Shown here piece after piece: positions 26,897-36,672 of a stretch of DNA of 64,000 nucleotides. Under the pieces are notes generated by a model. That model was not told the DNA's origin, did no database searches, and worked only from the letters and a program-made list of their open reading frames with translations. A program made the translations under genes and the position numbers. Origin of the DNA: an uncultured Pirellula sp. (lineage in GTDB: Bacteria > Planctomycetota > Planctomycetia > Pirellulales > Pirellulaceae); assembly GCA_903858115.1 (NCBI GenBank), contig CAIOHR010000226.1, positions 1 to 64,000 of the forward strand, written 5' to 3'. The stretch's first letter is position 1, and each line of letters starts with the position of its first letter.

Positions 26897-28576
26897 CTAG
26901 CCGTTCTTGTTCGTGTTTCGAAAACTCTCGAGTTGGCGGATCGAATGCGCTGCGACCTCAGAAACGTTAGACTCTTCATCCCAAATCAAGGGCGAAATCA
27001 GTTCGATGGCGGAGTCGCGATCGTGCCCAAATGCGACCGATTGAACCGCTTCGGCACGAACTAATTTGTTTGGATCATTCAAGGCCAAAATCGTCAGTTC
27101 CATGAGCTGTTCGTCATTGCCCAGGTATCTAATCATGCGGATTGCATTTGCTCGTTTCGAATGCGACTGGGACTGGATTTCCGCTTTCAAGAAATCGACA
27201 CAGTCTTTGTCCACAAGTCTCGCAATTCTGCCGTACGCCTTGACATGCGATTCCGGCCAGCCTTCGGCGTGTCGAAACAGATCCTCCGTTTTGAACTCCG
27301 AAAGCGCTGCGTTCACTGCGACTCGCAGACTATTGGGGAGATCGTAATAACTATCAAGCAATTGTTCGAGTGCGCTTCGGTAAGAAGCTTTCCAGGGGGG
27401 AGGTTCGTAGGGCTCGATATCCGGACGATCAAAACAGTCGCTCAAAACCATGACAACAATTTCAGATTTTAGCGTTCTCAGTGAGCGAATCGCATTGACG
27501 CACTCAAGTTTTGTGTCGTGATCATTACTCTTGGCCGCAAAATTCACATTGTGAATCAGCACGTCTTCGTTGACTCCAGTGGCAACCAGCAATCGCAGCA
27601 GGGACTTTACGTCGATCGAATCAAGTTGCATCGAAGCAAGGTCCAGGTTTTTGATCAATGGAAGCGGGAAGTTTACGAAGTTTTCCTTGAACGATGGAGT
27701 CGCTGTAAAGCGCTTTTCCAAAGTAGTCATCATTCGAAGTGTTTTCGCGGGATCGCGATCCATCAGCACTTCTAGGCTCGCCTGATTGGGATTGTTTGCC
27801 CAAAATGAACCGCACGTCAATTCATCTGCGCCTTCCCGGTTTAGTTGCTTGAGACGCTTGAGCACCACCGGAAATCCATCTGCAGCGATTGGGGAAAACA
27901 GCTCGCGGTAACAATCATCGTCCCAATGGCAACATATTAGGAATGCATCGACTATCGCGTTGTTGCGATGCTTGGAATACCTCCGAACGGAAATGAGTAA
28001 GTCGTTTAGCAGTCGCTCTCTGGCGGGAAACGCCCTAGAAGAAGAGTGCTGTCTAGCGCTCTTCCCAAACTCAGCCGCCAAACTATCGATGAGTTGCGCG
28101 GCCACCATTTGCTGGGGATCATCGGCTGATTCGGCTGAAGCCACCAAAAAATGAAAAAGCTCATGAAGCTGGAGTTTTGCAATTGCGACCAAGCCTCGTT
28201 GGCGGGTTTCCGGCTCCCTACTTGCTAGCGCGGCTTCCACGGGAGTAATGAACAACGAGGAGTGACTCCTGAGGAGAGAAATCTCCTCCGCATCGCACAG
28301 GTCAATACAGCGGACAATCGTCTCCATCTCTTTGGAACCATTTCGGGCAAGTAACGCCTGAACTCCTCCTATTCGAATGGCAGGGATTTCGCATCGAAGT
28401 GCAAACTCCAAAACCTCAATGGAAGCTAGATTCCGAGGCTGGCTGAGAACCCAGAAGGTTGAACTTAATGGTTGCGTGCGAGTCGAGTTCATGGGGCGCG
28501 AGGAGTTCAATGTAAGAATTAGCAAGCTATCGATTCTTGCTTGATGTCCTTCGTCACTAGACACGTCAACATTCAT
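26897..28576 (-). CDS. HEAT-repeat protein
   Basis: The 559-residue reading contains repeated helical hairpins; the clearest are near the C-terminus, for example KRANAIRMIRYLGNDEQLME and KLVRAEAVQSVAFGHDRDSA. Such solenoids usually bind other proteins. There is no signal peptide, so a cytoplasmic location is likely. ATG 28576 is used, but MNSTRTQP at 28492 is an equal choice. It is followed without a gap by the 142-residue membrane protein. Specific function unknown. Confidence 0.75.
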   Translation of the reverse strand: MNVDVSSDEGHQARIDSLLILTLNSSRPMNSTRTQPLSSTFWVLSQPRNLASIEVLEFALRCEIPAIRIGGVQALLARNGSKEMETIVRCIDLCDAEEISLLRSHSSLFITPVEAALASREPETRQRGLVAIAKLQLHELFHFLVASAESADDPQQMVAAQLIDSLAAEFGKSARQHSSSRAFPARERLLNDLLISVRRYSKHRNNAIVDAFLICCHWDDDCYRELFSPIAADGFPVVLKRLKQLNREGADELTCGSFWANNPNQASLEVLMDRDPAKTLRMMTTLEKRFTATPSFKENFVNFPLPLIKNLDLASMQLDSIDVKSLLRLLVATGVNEDVLIHNVNFAAKSNDHDTKLECVNAIRSLRTLKSEIVVMVLSDCFDRPDIEPYEPPPWKASYRSALEQLLDSYYDLPNSLRVAVNAALSEFKTEDLFRHAEGWPESHVKAYGRIARLVDKDCVDFLKAEIQSQSHSKRANAIRMIRYLGNDEQLMELTILALNDPNKLVRAEAVQSVAFGHDRDSAIELISPLIWDEESNVSEVAAHSIRQLESFRNTNKNG

Positions 28577-28795
28577 TGAAATGAGAAATGAATGCGTTTA
28601 TCCGATGATTTTCAGTCACCCTGTGCGTTTTGTAGGAGCTTTTCAATAAGTAAACCGATGAAAATCTACATCTCAATTGGCTATTGGCTATTGAAGGCGC
28701 GGTGGACGCGAGATATCATTTTCCCCTCAGTTTGTCCGTACGGGCGTCGGAGAATTCGCGTCCCGCAGTCGTTTTAGAGGTTTTCGATCACAATA

Positions 28796-29095
28796 ATGTC
28801 AGATTTCCAAGGATCCTTCGGTCGTCGGCCGCCAAATGGAAAGCGAGTTCCTCGCAAACGTGCCAGAATGAAAGTTCGGATCAAGAAGAAGGATCCCCTA
28901 TTGGTTGATGGCAAACGGCCTCGCCCAATGTATGTTGACTACAAAGATATCGAACTGCTTTCGAAATTGGTAAATCGTCACGGTCGCATCGTCTCTCGCA
29001 GAAAATCGGGTTGTTCTGCCGCCAGTCAGCATGCCGTTAGCCAGGCTGTAAAGCGTGCTCGATTTATGGCCCTCATGCCTTACGTCGGCGATTAG
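28796..29095 (+). CDS. rpsR: 30S ribosomal protein bS18
   Basis: The 99-residue protein carries the S18 core: VDYKDIELLSKLVNRHGRIV, then RRKSGCSAASQHAV and KRARFMALMPYVGD. The basic N-terminal extension (PRKRARMKVRIKKKD) is longer than in model bacteria. It lacks the usual neighbours rpsF, ssb and rplI, so it seems to stand as a single gene. The upstream 219 bases have no gene and should contain the promoter. Confidence 0.95.
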   Translation: MSDFQGSFGRRPPNGKRVPRKRARMKVRIKKKDPLLVDGKRPRPMYVDYKDIELLSKLVNRHGRIVSRRKSGCSAASQHAVSQAVKRARFMALMPYVGD

Positions 29096-29124
29096 TACTA
29101 TTTTGGAAGGGTTGTGTTGTTGGA

Positions 29125-29544
29125 TTGAATCCCTTCCTGCATGAGACGATCGTCGAATTCTGCCATACAGATGCTGCTGGAATTGCTCATTTTTCTGCCT
29201 TGATGCAATATTCGGAGCAGGCAGAGCATGCATTTTTGCGGTCACTGGGCTTCAGTGTGTTTTCCCACGCCCTAGGCTCAATAACTTGGCCAAGAGTGAA
29301 AGTTGTTGCGGAATTTCTCGGTCCGGCCTACTTTGAAGATCTTCTCAAGATTGAATTGAGCGTGAAAAAGATCGGTGAAACGAGTGTTACCTACACCTCG
29401 TCGATAAAGGGTCCGTCTGGCAGTGTCGCCATTTGCGAAACAGTCTGCGTTTGTTGTACACATTCGGCGGGGGCTCCCAGTAGCCTAGTGAAAACGTCTA
29501 TTCCTCCCTCCATTCGCGAAAAGCTTCGCGAGTTTCTTTCTTAG
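29125..29544 (+). CDS. Acyl-CoA thioesterase, 4-hydroxybenzoyl-CoA thioesterase-like hotdog family
   Basis: The 139-residue protein contains FCHTDAAGIAHFSALMQYSE, with the Asp in the position of the catalytic acid of 4HBT-type thioesterases. The frame opens with TTG 29125 and no better start was found. It lies 29 bases past rpsR. Members hydrolyse acyl-CoA esters or aid lipid turnover in the cytoplasm; the substrate is unknown. Confidence 0.8.
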   Translation: MNPFLHETIVEFCHTDAAGIAHFSALMQYSEQAEHAFLRSLGFSVFSHALGSITWPRVKVVAEFLGPAYFEDLLKIELSVKKIGETSVTYTSSIKGPSGSVAICETVCVCCTHSAGAPSSLVKTSIPPSIREKLREFLS

Positions 29545-29662
29545 GGTTGTCCGTCCGAGAGTTGCTCAGATGTTCGAATGATTGTAACTTGGTCAACGAG
29601 AAAGCGTTTTCCAAGGCGTTCAACTCAAACAATTTTGATGGAACTCAGAAAGAGGCAGTTCA

Positions 29663-30139
29663 ATGATGCGACGATTGATTGGGTTTTCGATGCTTGTTTT
29701 GTTTTTAACGAGTTGTAAACCCCAAGAAGAACTACTTCGGGAACAAAGAGTAGCGGACGAAGCAGCCGCGGCACTCGAGAACAAACCCGCCATGGAAAGC
29801 CAAGTTGCCAAGACGGGTGTTGGAATCAAAGGAGACAGTCTCGAGGGAACCTCTTCTAACAATCCGGCGAGCGTGGTTTCGGCTCCTGCGCTCGCGTTCT
29901 TTAAGCTAAAAGAGCGCGTAGTGTTCGAGATTCAGCTTCCAAAACAAATGGATTTATTCAAAGCGTATCATGGAAGGCCACCCAGAAACCACGAAGAGTA
30001 CATGAAGGAGGTTGTAACCAACCAGATCAAGCTACCTGCTTTACCGACGGGTATGGTTTACCGGTATCATGCCGACACGGCCGAACTTTGGGTTGAGCCT
30101 GAAAAGCAAAACACCAGCGGTTCAACGGCTGCGCCATGA
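29663..30139 (+). CDS. Lipoprotein of unknown function
   Basis: An N-terminal lipobox (LFLTSC, cysteine at residue 18) after a short signal suggests membrane attachment. The 158-residue body has a helical, Ala/Glu-rich part and a C-terminal domain with FKAYHGRPPRNHEEYMKEVV, which resembles a small domain common to planctomycete lipoproteins. Its stop overlaps the next start as ATGA, so it is translationally coupled to the HAD phosphatase. Function unknown. Confidence 0.7.
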   Translation: MMRRLIGFSMLVLFLTSCKPQEELLREQRVADEAAAALENKPAMESQVAKTGVGIKGDSLEGTSSNNPASVVSAPALAFFKLKERVVFEIQLPKQMDLFKAYHGRPPRNHEEYMKEVVTNQIKLPALPTGMVYRYHADTAELWVEPEKQNTSGSTAAP

Positions 30140-30816
30140 ATTCGCAGTCTTCGTATACTAGCTCGTTTGATGGGGTAATCTTTGACCTGGATGGCACCCT
30201 GCTCGACTCTCTTCAGGATATCGCGGAAGCTGCAAACCGTGTGCTCCATTCGTTAGGAAGTCCGACATATCTCGTTTCGGACTATCGTTATTTGGTCGGA
30301 GACGGCGTGAGCATGCTATTTCAAAGAGCATTGCCATCATGTGCGAACAACGATGAATTGAGAACAGAGTGTATGCAACGATTCGAAGCGGAATATTCGA
30401 ACTGCTGGAAGAATCACTCCAAACCCTACGATGGAATCGTCGAACTGCTGAAATCGATTCGCACAACCGCTTTGAAGCTAGGTATTCTTTCCAACAAATT
30501 GGATCCCTTTACTAAAAAATGCGCCTCGTATTTCTTTCCATCGATTTCTTTTGACATGGTTGTTGGGCATTCAGACCGTTTCCCACGCAAACCCGATCCT
30601 GCGAGTGCGTTGTGGATGGCCGAGACACTTAAACTTCATCCCGATCGTATCGCTTATGTCGGAGATACCAACACCGACATGAAAACTGCGGCCAACGCTG
30701 GCTTTTTTGCGATTGGAGTCGCATGGGGATTTCGTCCCGAGACTGAACTTAGAGAATATGGTGCAAGAGTCGTGGCTCATGCTCCTAGCGACTTGAAAGC
30801 GATACTTCTTTCTTAG
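30136..30816 (+). CDS. HAD-family phosphatase, phosphoglycolate phosphatase-like
   Basis: The 226-residue HAD enzyme shows motif I FDLDGTLLDS, motif II LGILSNKLD and motifs III/IV in PRKPDP and YVGDTNTDM. Gph-like cap features lie between. It could dephosphorylate phosphoglycolate, but broad HAD specificity prevents certainty. Overlaps the upstream lipoprotein gene by four bases (ATGA). Confidence 0.85.
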   Translation: MNSQSSYTSSFDGVIFDLDGTLLDSLQDIAEAANRVLHSLGSPTYLVSDYRYLVGDGVSMLFQRALPSCANNDELRTECMQRFEAEYSNCWKNHSKPYDGIVELLKSIRTTALKLGILSNKLDPFTKKCASYFFPSISFDMVVGHSDRFPRKPDPASALWMAETLKLHPDRIAYVGDTNTDMKTAANAGFFAIGVAWGFRPETELREYGARVVAHAPSDLKAILLS

Positions 30817-30871
30817 GCTAGGAGTCCTGCAACATGTTCTCGTTGTTGAACGCGGAACTTTGTAGGAAGCC

Positions 30872-32194
30872 ATGAAACCTGTACTCAGTGCATCTCGATC
30901 ACCGGACCAAGCGAAGCAAGACGAGTTTGAGCTAATCAAACGTAGAATTCACCAACGATTGGTCGACAAGCTCGATTTATCGAGAGTTGGGGATTTGAAG
31001 GGCGAATCGTTTCGACGAGAAATTCGACTGGTCGTAGAACACCTCTGCGAGGCGGAGAACACACACCTTAATCGGTCGGAGCGAGATCGATTGATCGATG
31101 AAGTCTTGGATGAGACACTCGGTCTAGGTCCTTTGGAATTCCTTCTGAAAGATACCGCGATAAGCGACATTCTCATCAACGGTCCCAAAAATATCTTTGT
31201 GGAAAGAAAGGGGCAACTCGAGAAGACGGCAGTCGAGTTTCGAGACAATGCCCACTTGATGCAGATCATCGATCGAATCGTTTCGAAAGTAGGCCGACGC
31301 GTAGACGAAACATGCCCCATGGTCGATGCTCGACTCGAGGATGGTTCTCGGGTGAACGCGATCATTCCACCTTTAGCACTCGACGGCGCGTGCGTTTCTA
31401 TTCGTCGATTTGGTGCCAACCCCATCAAGCTTGAGGGGTTGCTAAATTTCAAAGCGCTCACACCTGAAATGGTCATGCTGCTCGAAGGTTGTATCAAAGC
31501 GAGGCTGAACATTATCATCAGTGGTGGTACAGGTTCTGGTAAGACGACGCTGCTGAATACGCTTAGTAGTTTCATCCAGAACGATCAACGTATCGTCACT
31601 ATCGAAGACGCTGCGGAACTACAGCTCCAACAGGAGCACGTTGTTCGATTGGAGACTCGCCCAAACAACATCGAAGGCACGGGCGCGATTACAGCGACGG
31701 ATCTGGTTCGCAACGCACTGCGAATGCGGCCGGAACGAATCATCATCGGCGAATGTCGAGGTGGTGAAACGTTGGACATGCTCCAAGCGATGAATACGGG
31801 GCACGACGGGTCGATGACCACCGTTCACTCCAATTCACCTCGCGATGCGATCGCTCGTCTGGAAACGCTTGTGATGATGGCTGGATTTGATCTGCCCGTG
31901 AAAGCGATCCGTCAGCAAGTGGCAGGCGCAGTCGATTTGATTATCCAAGCGAACCGACTTCAGGGTGGACCCCGAAGAGTATTGAATATTACAGAAGTGC
32001 AGGGGATGGAGCAGGACACCGTGGTGCTACAGGACATCTTTCGATTTGTCCAAGACGGAGTGGATGAGAGCGGTAAGGCCATGGGCTACTTTGAAGCAAC
32101 GGGCGTGAGACCGTCTTTCATGCCTCGGCTGGAAGCTGCAGGAATCAAGTTGCCTGCAAGTGCATTCCGTCAACGAATAATGATGCGAGCGTAA
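30872..32194 (+). CDS. cpaF: Tad/Flp pilus assembly ATPase CpaF/TadA
   Basis: The 440-residue secretion ATPase has Walker [13 protein letters not shown], an Asp-box region IEDAAELQL and the Walker B / His-box segments [16 protein letters not shown] and [17 protein letters not shown]. It powers Flp pilin polymerisation at the inner membrane. It is followed at 3 bases by tadB and then by tadC, giving the second half of the pilus locus. The gene lies about 10 kb from cpaB-cpaC-cpaE, on the other strand. Confidence 0.94.
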   Translation: MKPVLSASRSPDQAKQDEFELIKRRIHQRLVDKLDLSRVGDLKGESFRREIRLVVEHLCEAENTHLNRSERDRLIDEVLDETLGLGPLEFLLKDTAISDILINGPKNIFVERKGQLEKTAVEFRDNAHLMQIIDRIVSKVGRRVDETCPMVDARLEDGSRVNAIIPPLALDGACVSIRRFGANPIKLEGLLNFKALTPEMVMLLEGCIKARLNIIISGGTGSGKTTLLNTLSSFIQNDQRIVTIEDAAELQLQQEHVVRLETRPNNIEGTGAITATDLVRNALRMRPERIIIGECRGGETLDMLQAMNTGHDGSMTTVHSNSPRDAIARLETLVMMAGFDLPVKAIRQQVAGAVDLIIQANRLQGGPRRVLNITEVQGMEQDTVVLQDIFRFVQDGVDESGKAMGYFEATGVRPSFMPRLEAAGIKLPASAFRQRIMMRA

Positions 32195-32197
32195 CCT

Positions 32198-33160
32198 ATG
32201 TTGGTATTGATCACTGTGGCATGTACGGGGATTTGTGTTGCAGCCATTGTCGGGGCTGTCGTCATTGCGATCCGCGGTGATGAAGATTCAATCGCGGAAT
32301 CTCGACTGACGTCGCTGACGAAGAAAAGAAGTAAGGATACTTTAGGGGAGGATGATTCTCTCCGATTGAGGAACCCTCTAGAGAATTCAGCTTCTTTTCT
32401 TGACGATTGGATGCGTCGTACATTCGACATGCAAACGTTACTTGAACAGGCAGCAATCAAATTGCCTCTGTCTAGCTTCACCTTCCTTTGTATTGGTCTA
32501 GCAATCGCAGGAACTTTGGGTTGTGCTTTTGCGCCCATTCCCATTTACATTGCGCCTGCTGCAGGAGCAATTTTGTTCTTCCTACCTTTTCTTTGGGTGA
32601 ACTTAAAGAGAAAACGCCGAATTGCGAAGTTCAATGCTCAGTTGCCTGATGCTCTCGAATTACTAAGCAGGTCGCTCCGAGCTGGGCATTCGCTTGGTTC
32701 GGGATTTGGTCTTATATCCGAGGAAATGCAGGATCCTCTCGCAAAAGAGTTCGGTCGTTGTTTTGAAGAGCAGAATCTAGGCGTATCGCTGGAGGCGTCT
32801 TTGGAGTCGATGACAAAACGAATTCCAAACTTGGACCTTCGGTTCTTCGCGACGGCCGTCATTCTCCAGCGAACAACGGGTGGCGATTTGGCTGAGATCT
32901 TGGACAAGATTGGCCGACTCGTTCGGGCAAGATACCGGCTTGCGGGACAAATCCAAGCTCTCACGGGAGAAGGAAGATTGTCGGGGATTGTGCTCCTCGC
33001 GTTACCCCCTGGCCTTTTCACAATGATGCTGGTCTTGAATAAAGACTACATCATGAAGTTATTTACCGACCCCATGGGCCAGTGGATGCTCGGTGGCGCC
33101 ATCGTCATGCAGTTGACCGGTGCCTTTGTGATAAAGAAGATTATCGATATCAAGGTTTAG
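32198..33160 (+). CDS. tadB: Tad pilus inner-membrane protein TadB (T2SSF family)
   Basis: The 320-residue protein has an N-terminal membrane helix (LITVACTGICVAAIVGAVVI), a second hydrophobic pair after residue 90, the T2SSF domain with LPDALELLSRSLRAGHSLGS, and C-terminal helices. It forms the platform with TadC against CpaF. Spacing of 3 bases to cpaF and 15 bases to tadC shows a tight operon. Confidence 0.92.
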   Translation: MLVLITVACTGICVAAIVGAVVIAIRGDEDSIAESRLTSLTKKRSKDTLGEDDSLRLRNPLENSASFLDDWMRRTFDMQTLLEQAAIKLPLSSFTFLCIGLAIAGTLGCAFAPIPIYIAPAAGAILFFLPFLWVNLKRKRRIAKFNAQLPDALELLSRSLRAGHSLGSGFGLISEEMQDPLAKEFGRCFEEQNLGVSLEASLESMTKRIPNLDLRFFATAVILQRTTGGDLAEILDKIGRLVRARYRLAGQIQALTGEGRLSGIVLLALPPGLFTMMLVLNKDYIMKLFTDPMGQWMLGGAIVMQLTGAFVIKKIIDIKV

Positions 33161-33175
33161 TTCTTAGGAAAATCA

Positions 33176-34156
33176 ATGAACATCTATTTCTTGGCCGCCT
33201 TGGAGCAACGTTGGCTGATCATCTTCTGCGTGTTTTTGGGTGTGTGCGCGACGGTATGGTTCCTTCTGGATATGTTTTCCAAGGATACGAATCATGCAGC
33301 AGAGTCTCGTTTGGACATGTTGAATGATCGCAAAAGAGTAGAAAAGAATGAAAAAGGAAAAGCGGCGGGTGTAGATAAACTAACGAGAGTTCTTGAAAAA
33401 GCGTCACCCTCTTTGGCAAAACATCTCGAACCCAAAACTGAGGCTGAGAAAAGCAAACTCGTTCAACGACTAACGGAGGCGGGGTTTCGTTCTGAAGCTG
33501 CGCCAGCTATGTTTCTGTCGATCAAGGTGATCGTTGCTACTGTTGCGGTCGTTCTCGCTGGCGGTGCAACCGCATTCACGTCTGGGTTGAGCCAATCCAT
33601 TCTCCTTCGCGCTGTATTGTGCGGCGGGATTGCGTTCTTTCTACCGGAGCTGGTGCTAGACTTTCTCCGGTCGAATCGGAAGAAGCAAATCACACTCGCA
33701 TTGCCCGATTGCTTGGATCTTCTGGTAGTCAGCGTAGAAGCCGGTTTAGGTTTAGACCAAGCCATGCGGAAAGTTGCCGACGAAATGCGGGGAGCATTTC
33801 GGGTTCTTTCCGATGAAATTCAGCTTAGTACACTGCACCTTCAAATGGGAATGGTACGAGCTACTGTCTTACAAGAACTAGGCTCGAGAACGGGAGTTGA
33901 AGATCTCAGGACGCTTGCAACGCTTTTGATTCAAGCGGATAAGTTTGGCTCTGGTGTTGCTCAGGCGCTACGTGTGCAGAGCGATTCGATGCGGATCAAA
34001 CGTCAACAGATCGCGGAAGAGAAAGCTGCAAAAACGGCGGTCAAGCTGATTTTCCCTTTGGTTATCTTTATTTTCCCAGGGGTATTCGTCGTTCTTGTTG
34101 GCCCCGCCGCTATTCAAATGGCTCGAGAGATGTTCCCGGCAATGGAAGGTAGATAA
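33176..34156 (+). CDS. tadC: Tad pilus inner-membrane protein TadC (T2SSF family)
   Basis: The 326-residue protein repeats the T2SSF plan: LPDCLDLLVVSVEAGLGLDQ is the conserved cytoplasmic segment, with membrane segments at the N-terminus, about residue 110, and near the end (LIFPLVIFIFPGVFVVLVGP). It ends the cpaF-tadB-tadC unit, just before a strong hairpin terminator. No flp pilin or prepilin peptidase gene follows within the window. Confidence 0.93.
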   Translation: MNIYFLAALEQRWLIIFCVFLGVCATVWFLLDMFSKDTNHAAESRLDMLNDRKRVEKNEKGKAAGVDKLTRVLEKASPSLAKHLEPKTEAEKSKLVQRLTEAGFRSEAAPAMFLSIKVIVATVAVVLAGGATAFTSGLSQSILLRAVLCGGIAFFLPELVLDFLRSNRKKQITLALPDCLDLLVVSVEAGLGLDQAMRKVADEMRGAFRVLSDEIQLSTLHLQMGMVRATVLQELGSRTGVEDLRTLATLLIQADKFGSGVAQALRVQSDSMRIKRQQIAEEKAAKTAVKLIFPLVIFIFPGVFVVLVGPAAIQMAREMFPAMEGR

Positions 34157-34164
34157 CGAAATTT

Positions 34165-34206
34165 AACAAAAGAAAGAAAGCCCTTTCGGGCCTACTTTCT
34201 TTTGTT
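34165..34206. terminator. Bidirectional hairpin terminator between tadC and the SLBB export gene
   Basis: Left arm AACAAAAGAAAGAAAGCCC (34165-34183) and right arm GGGCCTACTTTCTTTTGTT (34188-34206) pair almost fully around a TTTC loop. The A-rich and T-rich flanks make it serve both strands, which suits the convergent genes on each side. Confidence 0.75.
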
Positions 34207-34230
34207 TCCAATCTGAGCTACACCTCCAAG

Positions 34231-35616
34231 CTATCGAGGCTGGAGAAGAGCTTGAATCCCAAAGGTGAAGAAGCTTCCAAGGCCGAAGTTTAATATTTCT
34301 TCGCATGGCTTGTATCGAAGTATCAAGGTATCACCGGGCATTACGAGCGGCCTTGACCTGGGATCCGTGGTCGCTTCTGATAAGTCCACTTCGATAGTTA
34401 CCTGTCCATTGCATGGCGTCTTTCTGAGGATGTACAGGATCCCAGGTGGAACGCCACCTACCGAACCAATACCGAATCCACCCCCTCCTCCGCCTTGACC
34501 GCGAGAACTGAGTCCGGTGCCTGCCATTGCCATGGCGCCGAGAACGTCGAGATCATAATCTCTTGGAATCGCCCATTCCCCTCCAGGCAACAATCCACCC
34601 GTGTAGAAGACTTCTGCATCGCGAGATTCAATGTAGACCACATCGCCGTCCTCTAGCAAGATGTCTTCAGGTCGGAAGGTCGGTACCACGCCTGGTGGTA
34701 AACGCATCGGGATCTTGGTAACAGCAGGATCATCTGGCAGCGGCGGTGGGCAGCTGCATGGCGATGGATTGGAATAGTATGTTTGATAGAACTGTTGGAT
34801 GAAGGAATCTCTCGCTTGCTGATTCGCTTTATTGGATTTGAGGATTCGAACTTCATTCTTTGCATTGACGCCAGGGAGTCCACCCGACTCGATCAATGCA
34901 TTAAGCACGTCGTTCCGATATGCGGCTAATTTAACGATCTTGCCAGAAGAACTTTGGTCAGCACCTCGAATGTAGCCACCCTTCGCGTTCCCACCCTGAC
35001 TATTGGAACTGGATTGATCTTGCCGCACAACCACGACGTTGTAGGTTCGCTCCTTGAGAATGGTTACACTTGGACGCAGCTTATCACCATCTCGTACAAT
35101 CTTCGCGTCAAGATACGCTTTTCGGATCAGGTTGGTGACTTGTTCAATATTCATCCCCTTCACCTTGATCGGTGCAATCGAGGGTAACGCGATCGTACCA
35201 TTTTCTTGAACCGCGATTGGAAAGCCGATCGACGGATCAAGTGTGCTGTTTTCGCCAGGGAAGTTAACGGGTGGTGGTTCTGGTGGCTTGTCTGCGGAAG
35301 AATACGGTAGGATGCCTTCGATGTAGACGCCGAGAACATCCCCAGAGTCGAGCAGATACTGACGCATCGGCTCTTGGCTTAGACGAGCGGGATCCAAAGC
35401 AATTAAATTGTTCTTGGTTTGCGCCAGAAATTGTGGAGGAAGCCTTCGTACTGGAATACCCGTGATGGGCTGGGTCAATGCGGTGCACCCGGTACTGAGA
35501 CTAGCAACGACGAGACAGCTTGTCATCGATATTGTTTTCGACAAACGTTGCAGCAGTCGTGATGCGATGCCTACTTTCGATTTGTTGGTCGTCATTGGAT
35601 TCCATTCCATCGACAT
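34231..35616 (-). CDS. Polysaccharide export lipoprotein (SLBB/Wza-like)
   Basis: The 461-residue protein has a lipobox (ASLSTGC) after a signal peptide, an export domain start in YLLDSGDVLGVYIEGILPY and an SLBB-like segment RPSVTILKERTYNVVVVRQ, then VDLSEATTDPRSRPLVMPGD before the C-terminus. Homologues form outer-membrane export pores for exopolysaccharide. A Gly-rich loop (RGQGGGGGGFGIGSVGG) is unusual. Starts at ATG 35616, 35610 and 35595 are all possible. The likely polymerase gene (36673) lies two genes away. Confidence 0.88.
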   Translation of the reverse strand: MSMEWNPMTTNKSKVGIASRLLQRLSKTISMTSCLVVASLSTGCTALTQPITGIPVRRLPPQFLAQTKNNLIALDPARLSQEPMRQYLLDSGDVLGVYIEGILPYSSADKPPEPPPVNFPGENSTLDPSIGFPIAVQENGTIALPSIAPIKVKGMNIEQVTNLIRKAYLDAKIVRDGDKLRPSVTILKERTYNVVVVRQDQSSSNSQGGNAKGGYIRGADQSSSGKIVKLAAYRNDVLNALIESGGLPGVNAKNEVRILKSNKANQQARDSFIQQFYQTYYSNPSPCSCPPPLPDDPAVTKIPMRLPPGVVPTFRPEDILLEDGDVVYIESRDAEVFYTGGLLPGGEWAIPRDYDLDVLGAMAMAGTGLSSRGQGGGGGGFGIGSVGGVPPGILYILRKTPCNGQVTIEVDLSEATTDPRSRPLVMPGDTLILRYKPCEEILNFGLGSFFTFGIQALLQPR

Positions 35617-35720
35617 GATTCATACCTCAGAGCCCGTCATGGGCAAGATTGGATCGTATTGCGAGTTTGGGCTGGGCATTCCGAGTGTTAGACAACACCC
35701 AAAAAAAATGGTTGATCTGG

Positions 35721-36395
35721 TTACAGGCCCGAGATTGGGTCAATCATCGGCTCGATGCTTTGGATTGGGCTTTCCAGCTTGGTGTCACTGAGAACCTGTT
35801 TTGCCCCACCGTTTCCAGGACTATTGGGAACAGCAGTTTGCGGAATGGGGTATATTCCTTGATAGGCTGGATCTAGCATGCCATGTTGTGCATATTGTTG
35901 TTGAATTCCTGCCGAAGTCTGCATTTGATAGTAGTTGCCGATTCCATCTTCTTCTGCAGCACGTACGCCATGCGGGAATCCAGAGAACCATGCTGAGACT
36001 TTCGCCTGGCCCTCGCACGATTGGTATCTCCAGCCCCAATACTCACGGGGTGGAAAAGAGGGAACACAACCTGTACCGCCGTCTGCAACATCCATGTAGC
36101 CAGCGCGGAAACCACGGGCGAAGTCCTTCACGTGTTTTTGATTTTGGAAGCAACTCGAACGAGCGTTCCAGGCGCGTTTGGCAGCGACCACATGCTTGTC
36201 TCGCAGCATTTTGTCGTTCCATTGCCTGTTATATGTCCATGAGTTGTTCGCCGCAGTGAACGCGGAGCATCCGCTGCACATCGGTAGCAGTGCAGCACCT
36301 AGCAGCGCAGCTAGAACTAAACGCCTCTTTGAGCTAGCTTTGGAGACGCGGCCAATTTCCCGCACTCTCTCCCACAATTTGACCGACATTCGCAT
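35721..36395 (-). CDS. Planctomycete-type lipoprotein of unknown function, linked to polysaccharide export gene
   Basis: The 224-residue protein has a lipobox (LPMCSGC) near residue 43, and a body with SSCFQNQKHVKDFARGFRAG and a conserved-looking FPPREYWGWRYQSCEGQAKV. The C-terminus is Gln/Pro-rich and disordered. It lies 104 bases before the SLBB export gene on the same strand. A role in exopolysaccharide transport is inferred from position only; I recognise the pattern as planctomycete-specific but cannot name a family. Confidence 0.7.
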   Translation of the reverse strand: MRMSVKLWERVREIGRVSKASSKRRLVLAALLGAALLPMCSGCSAFTAANNSWTYNRQWNDKMLRDKHVVAAKRAWNARSSCFQNQKHVKDFARGFRAGYMDVADGGTGCVPSFPPREYWGWRYQSCEGQAKVSAWFSGFPHGVRAAEEDGIGNYYQMQTSAGIQQQYAQHGMLDPAYQGIYPIPQTAVPNSPGNGGAKQVLSDTKLESPIQSIEPMIDPISGL

Positions 36396-36672
36396 GCCCC
36401 CTTGCTTCGAATCCTTTAAGAAAGGATGGCTAGCATGTGACCACGCAAGCCCAAAGTCCCCTTTCCTAGGCTTGGATATCGACCAGACGGAGTGTGGAGT
36501 TTAGTGAATATTCCGTCTACTCCGTTTTTGATCTTGACATTAATTGTTCTGAATTGAAGGAACATGCCGATCGTCCTATCATTTGCGTGCGATCGCACAA
36601 AGGTTGCTGCATTCCTTTGAGTTTCTATGGGAATTGATTGAAGACTCTTCTAGACTGGTATCGGAACATACT

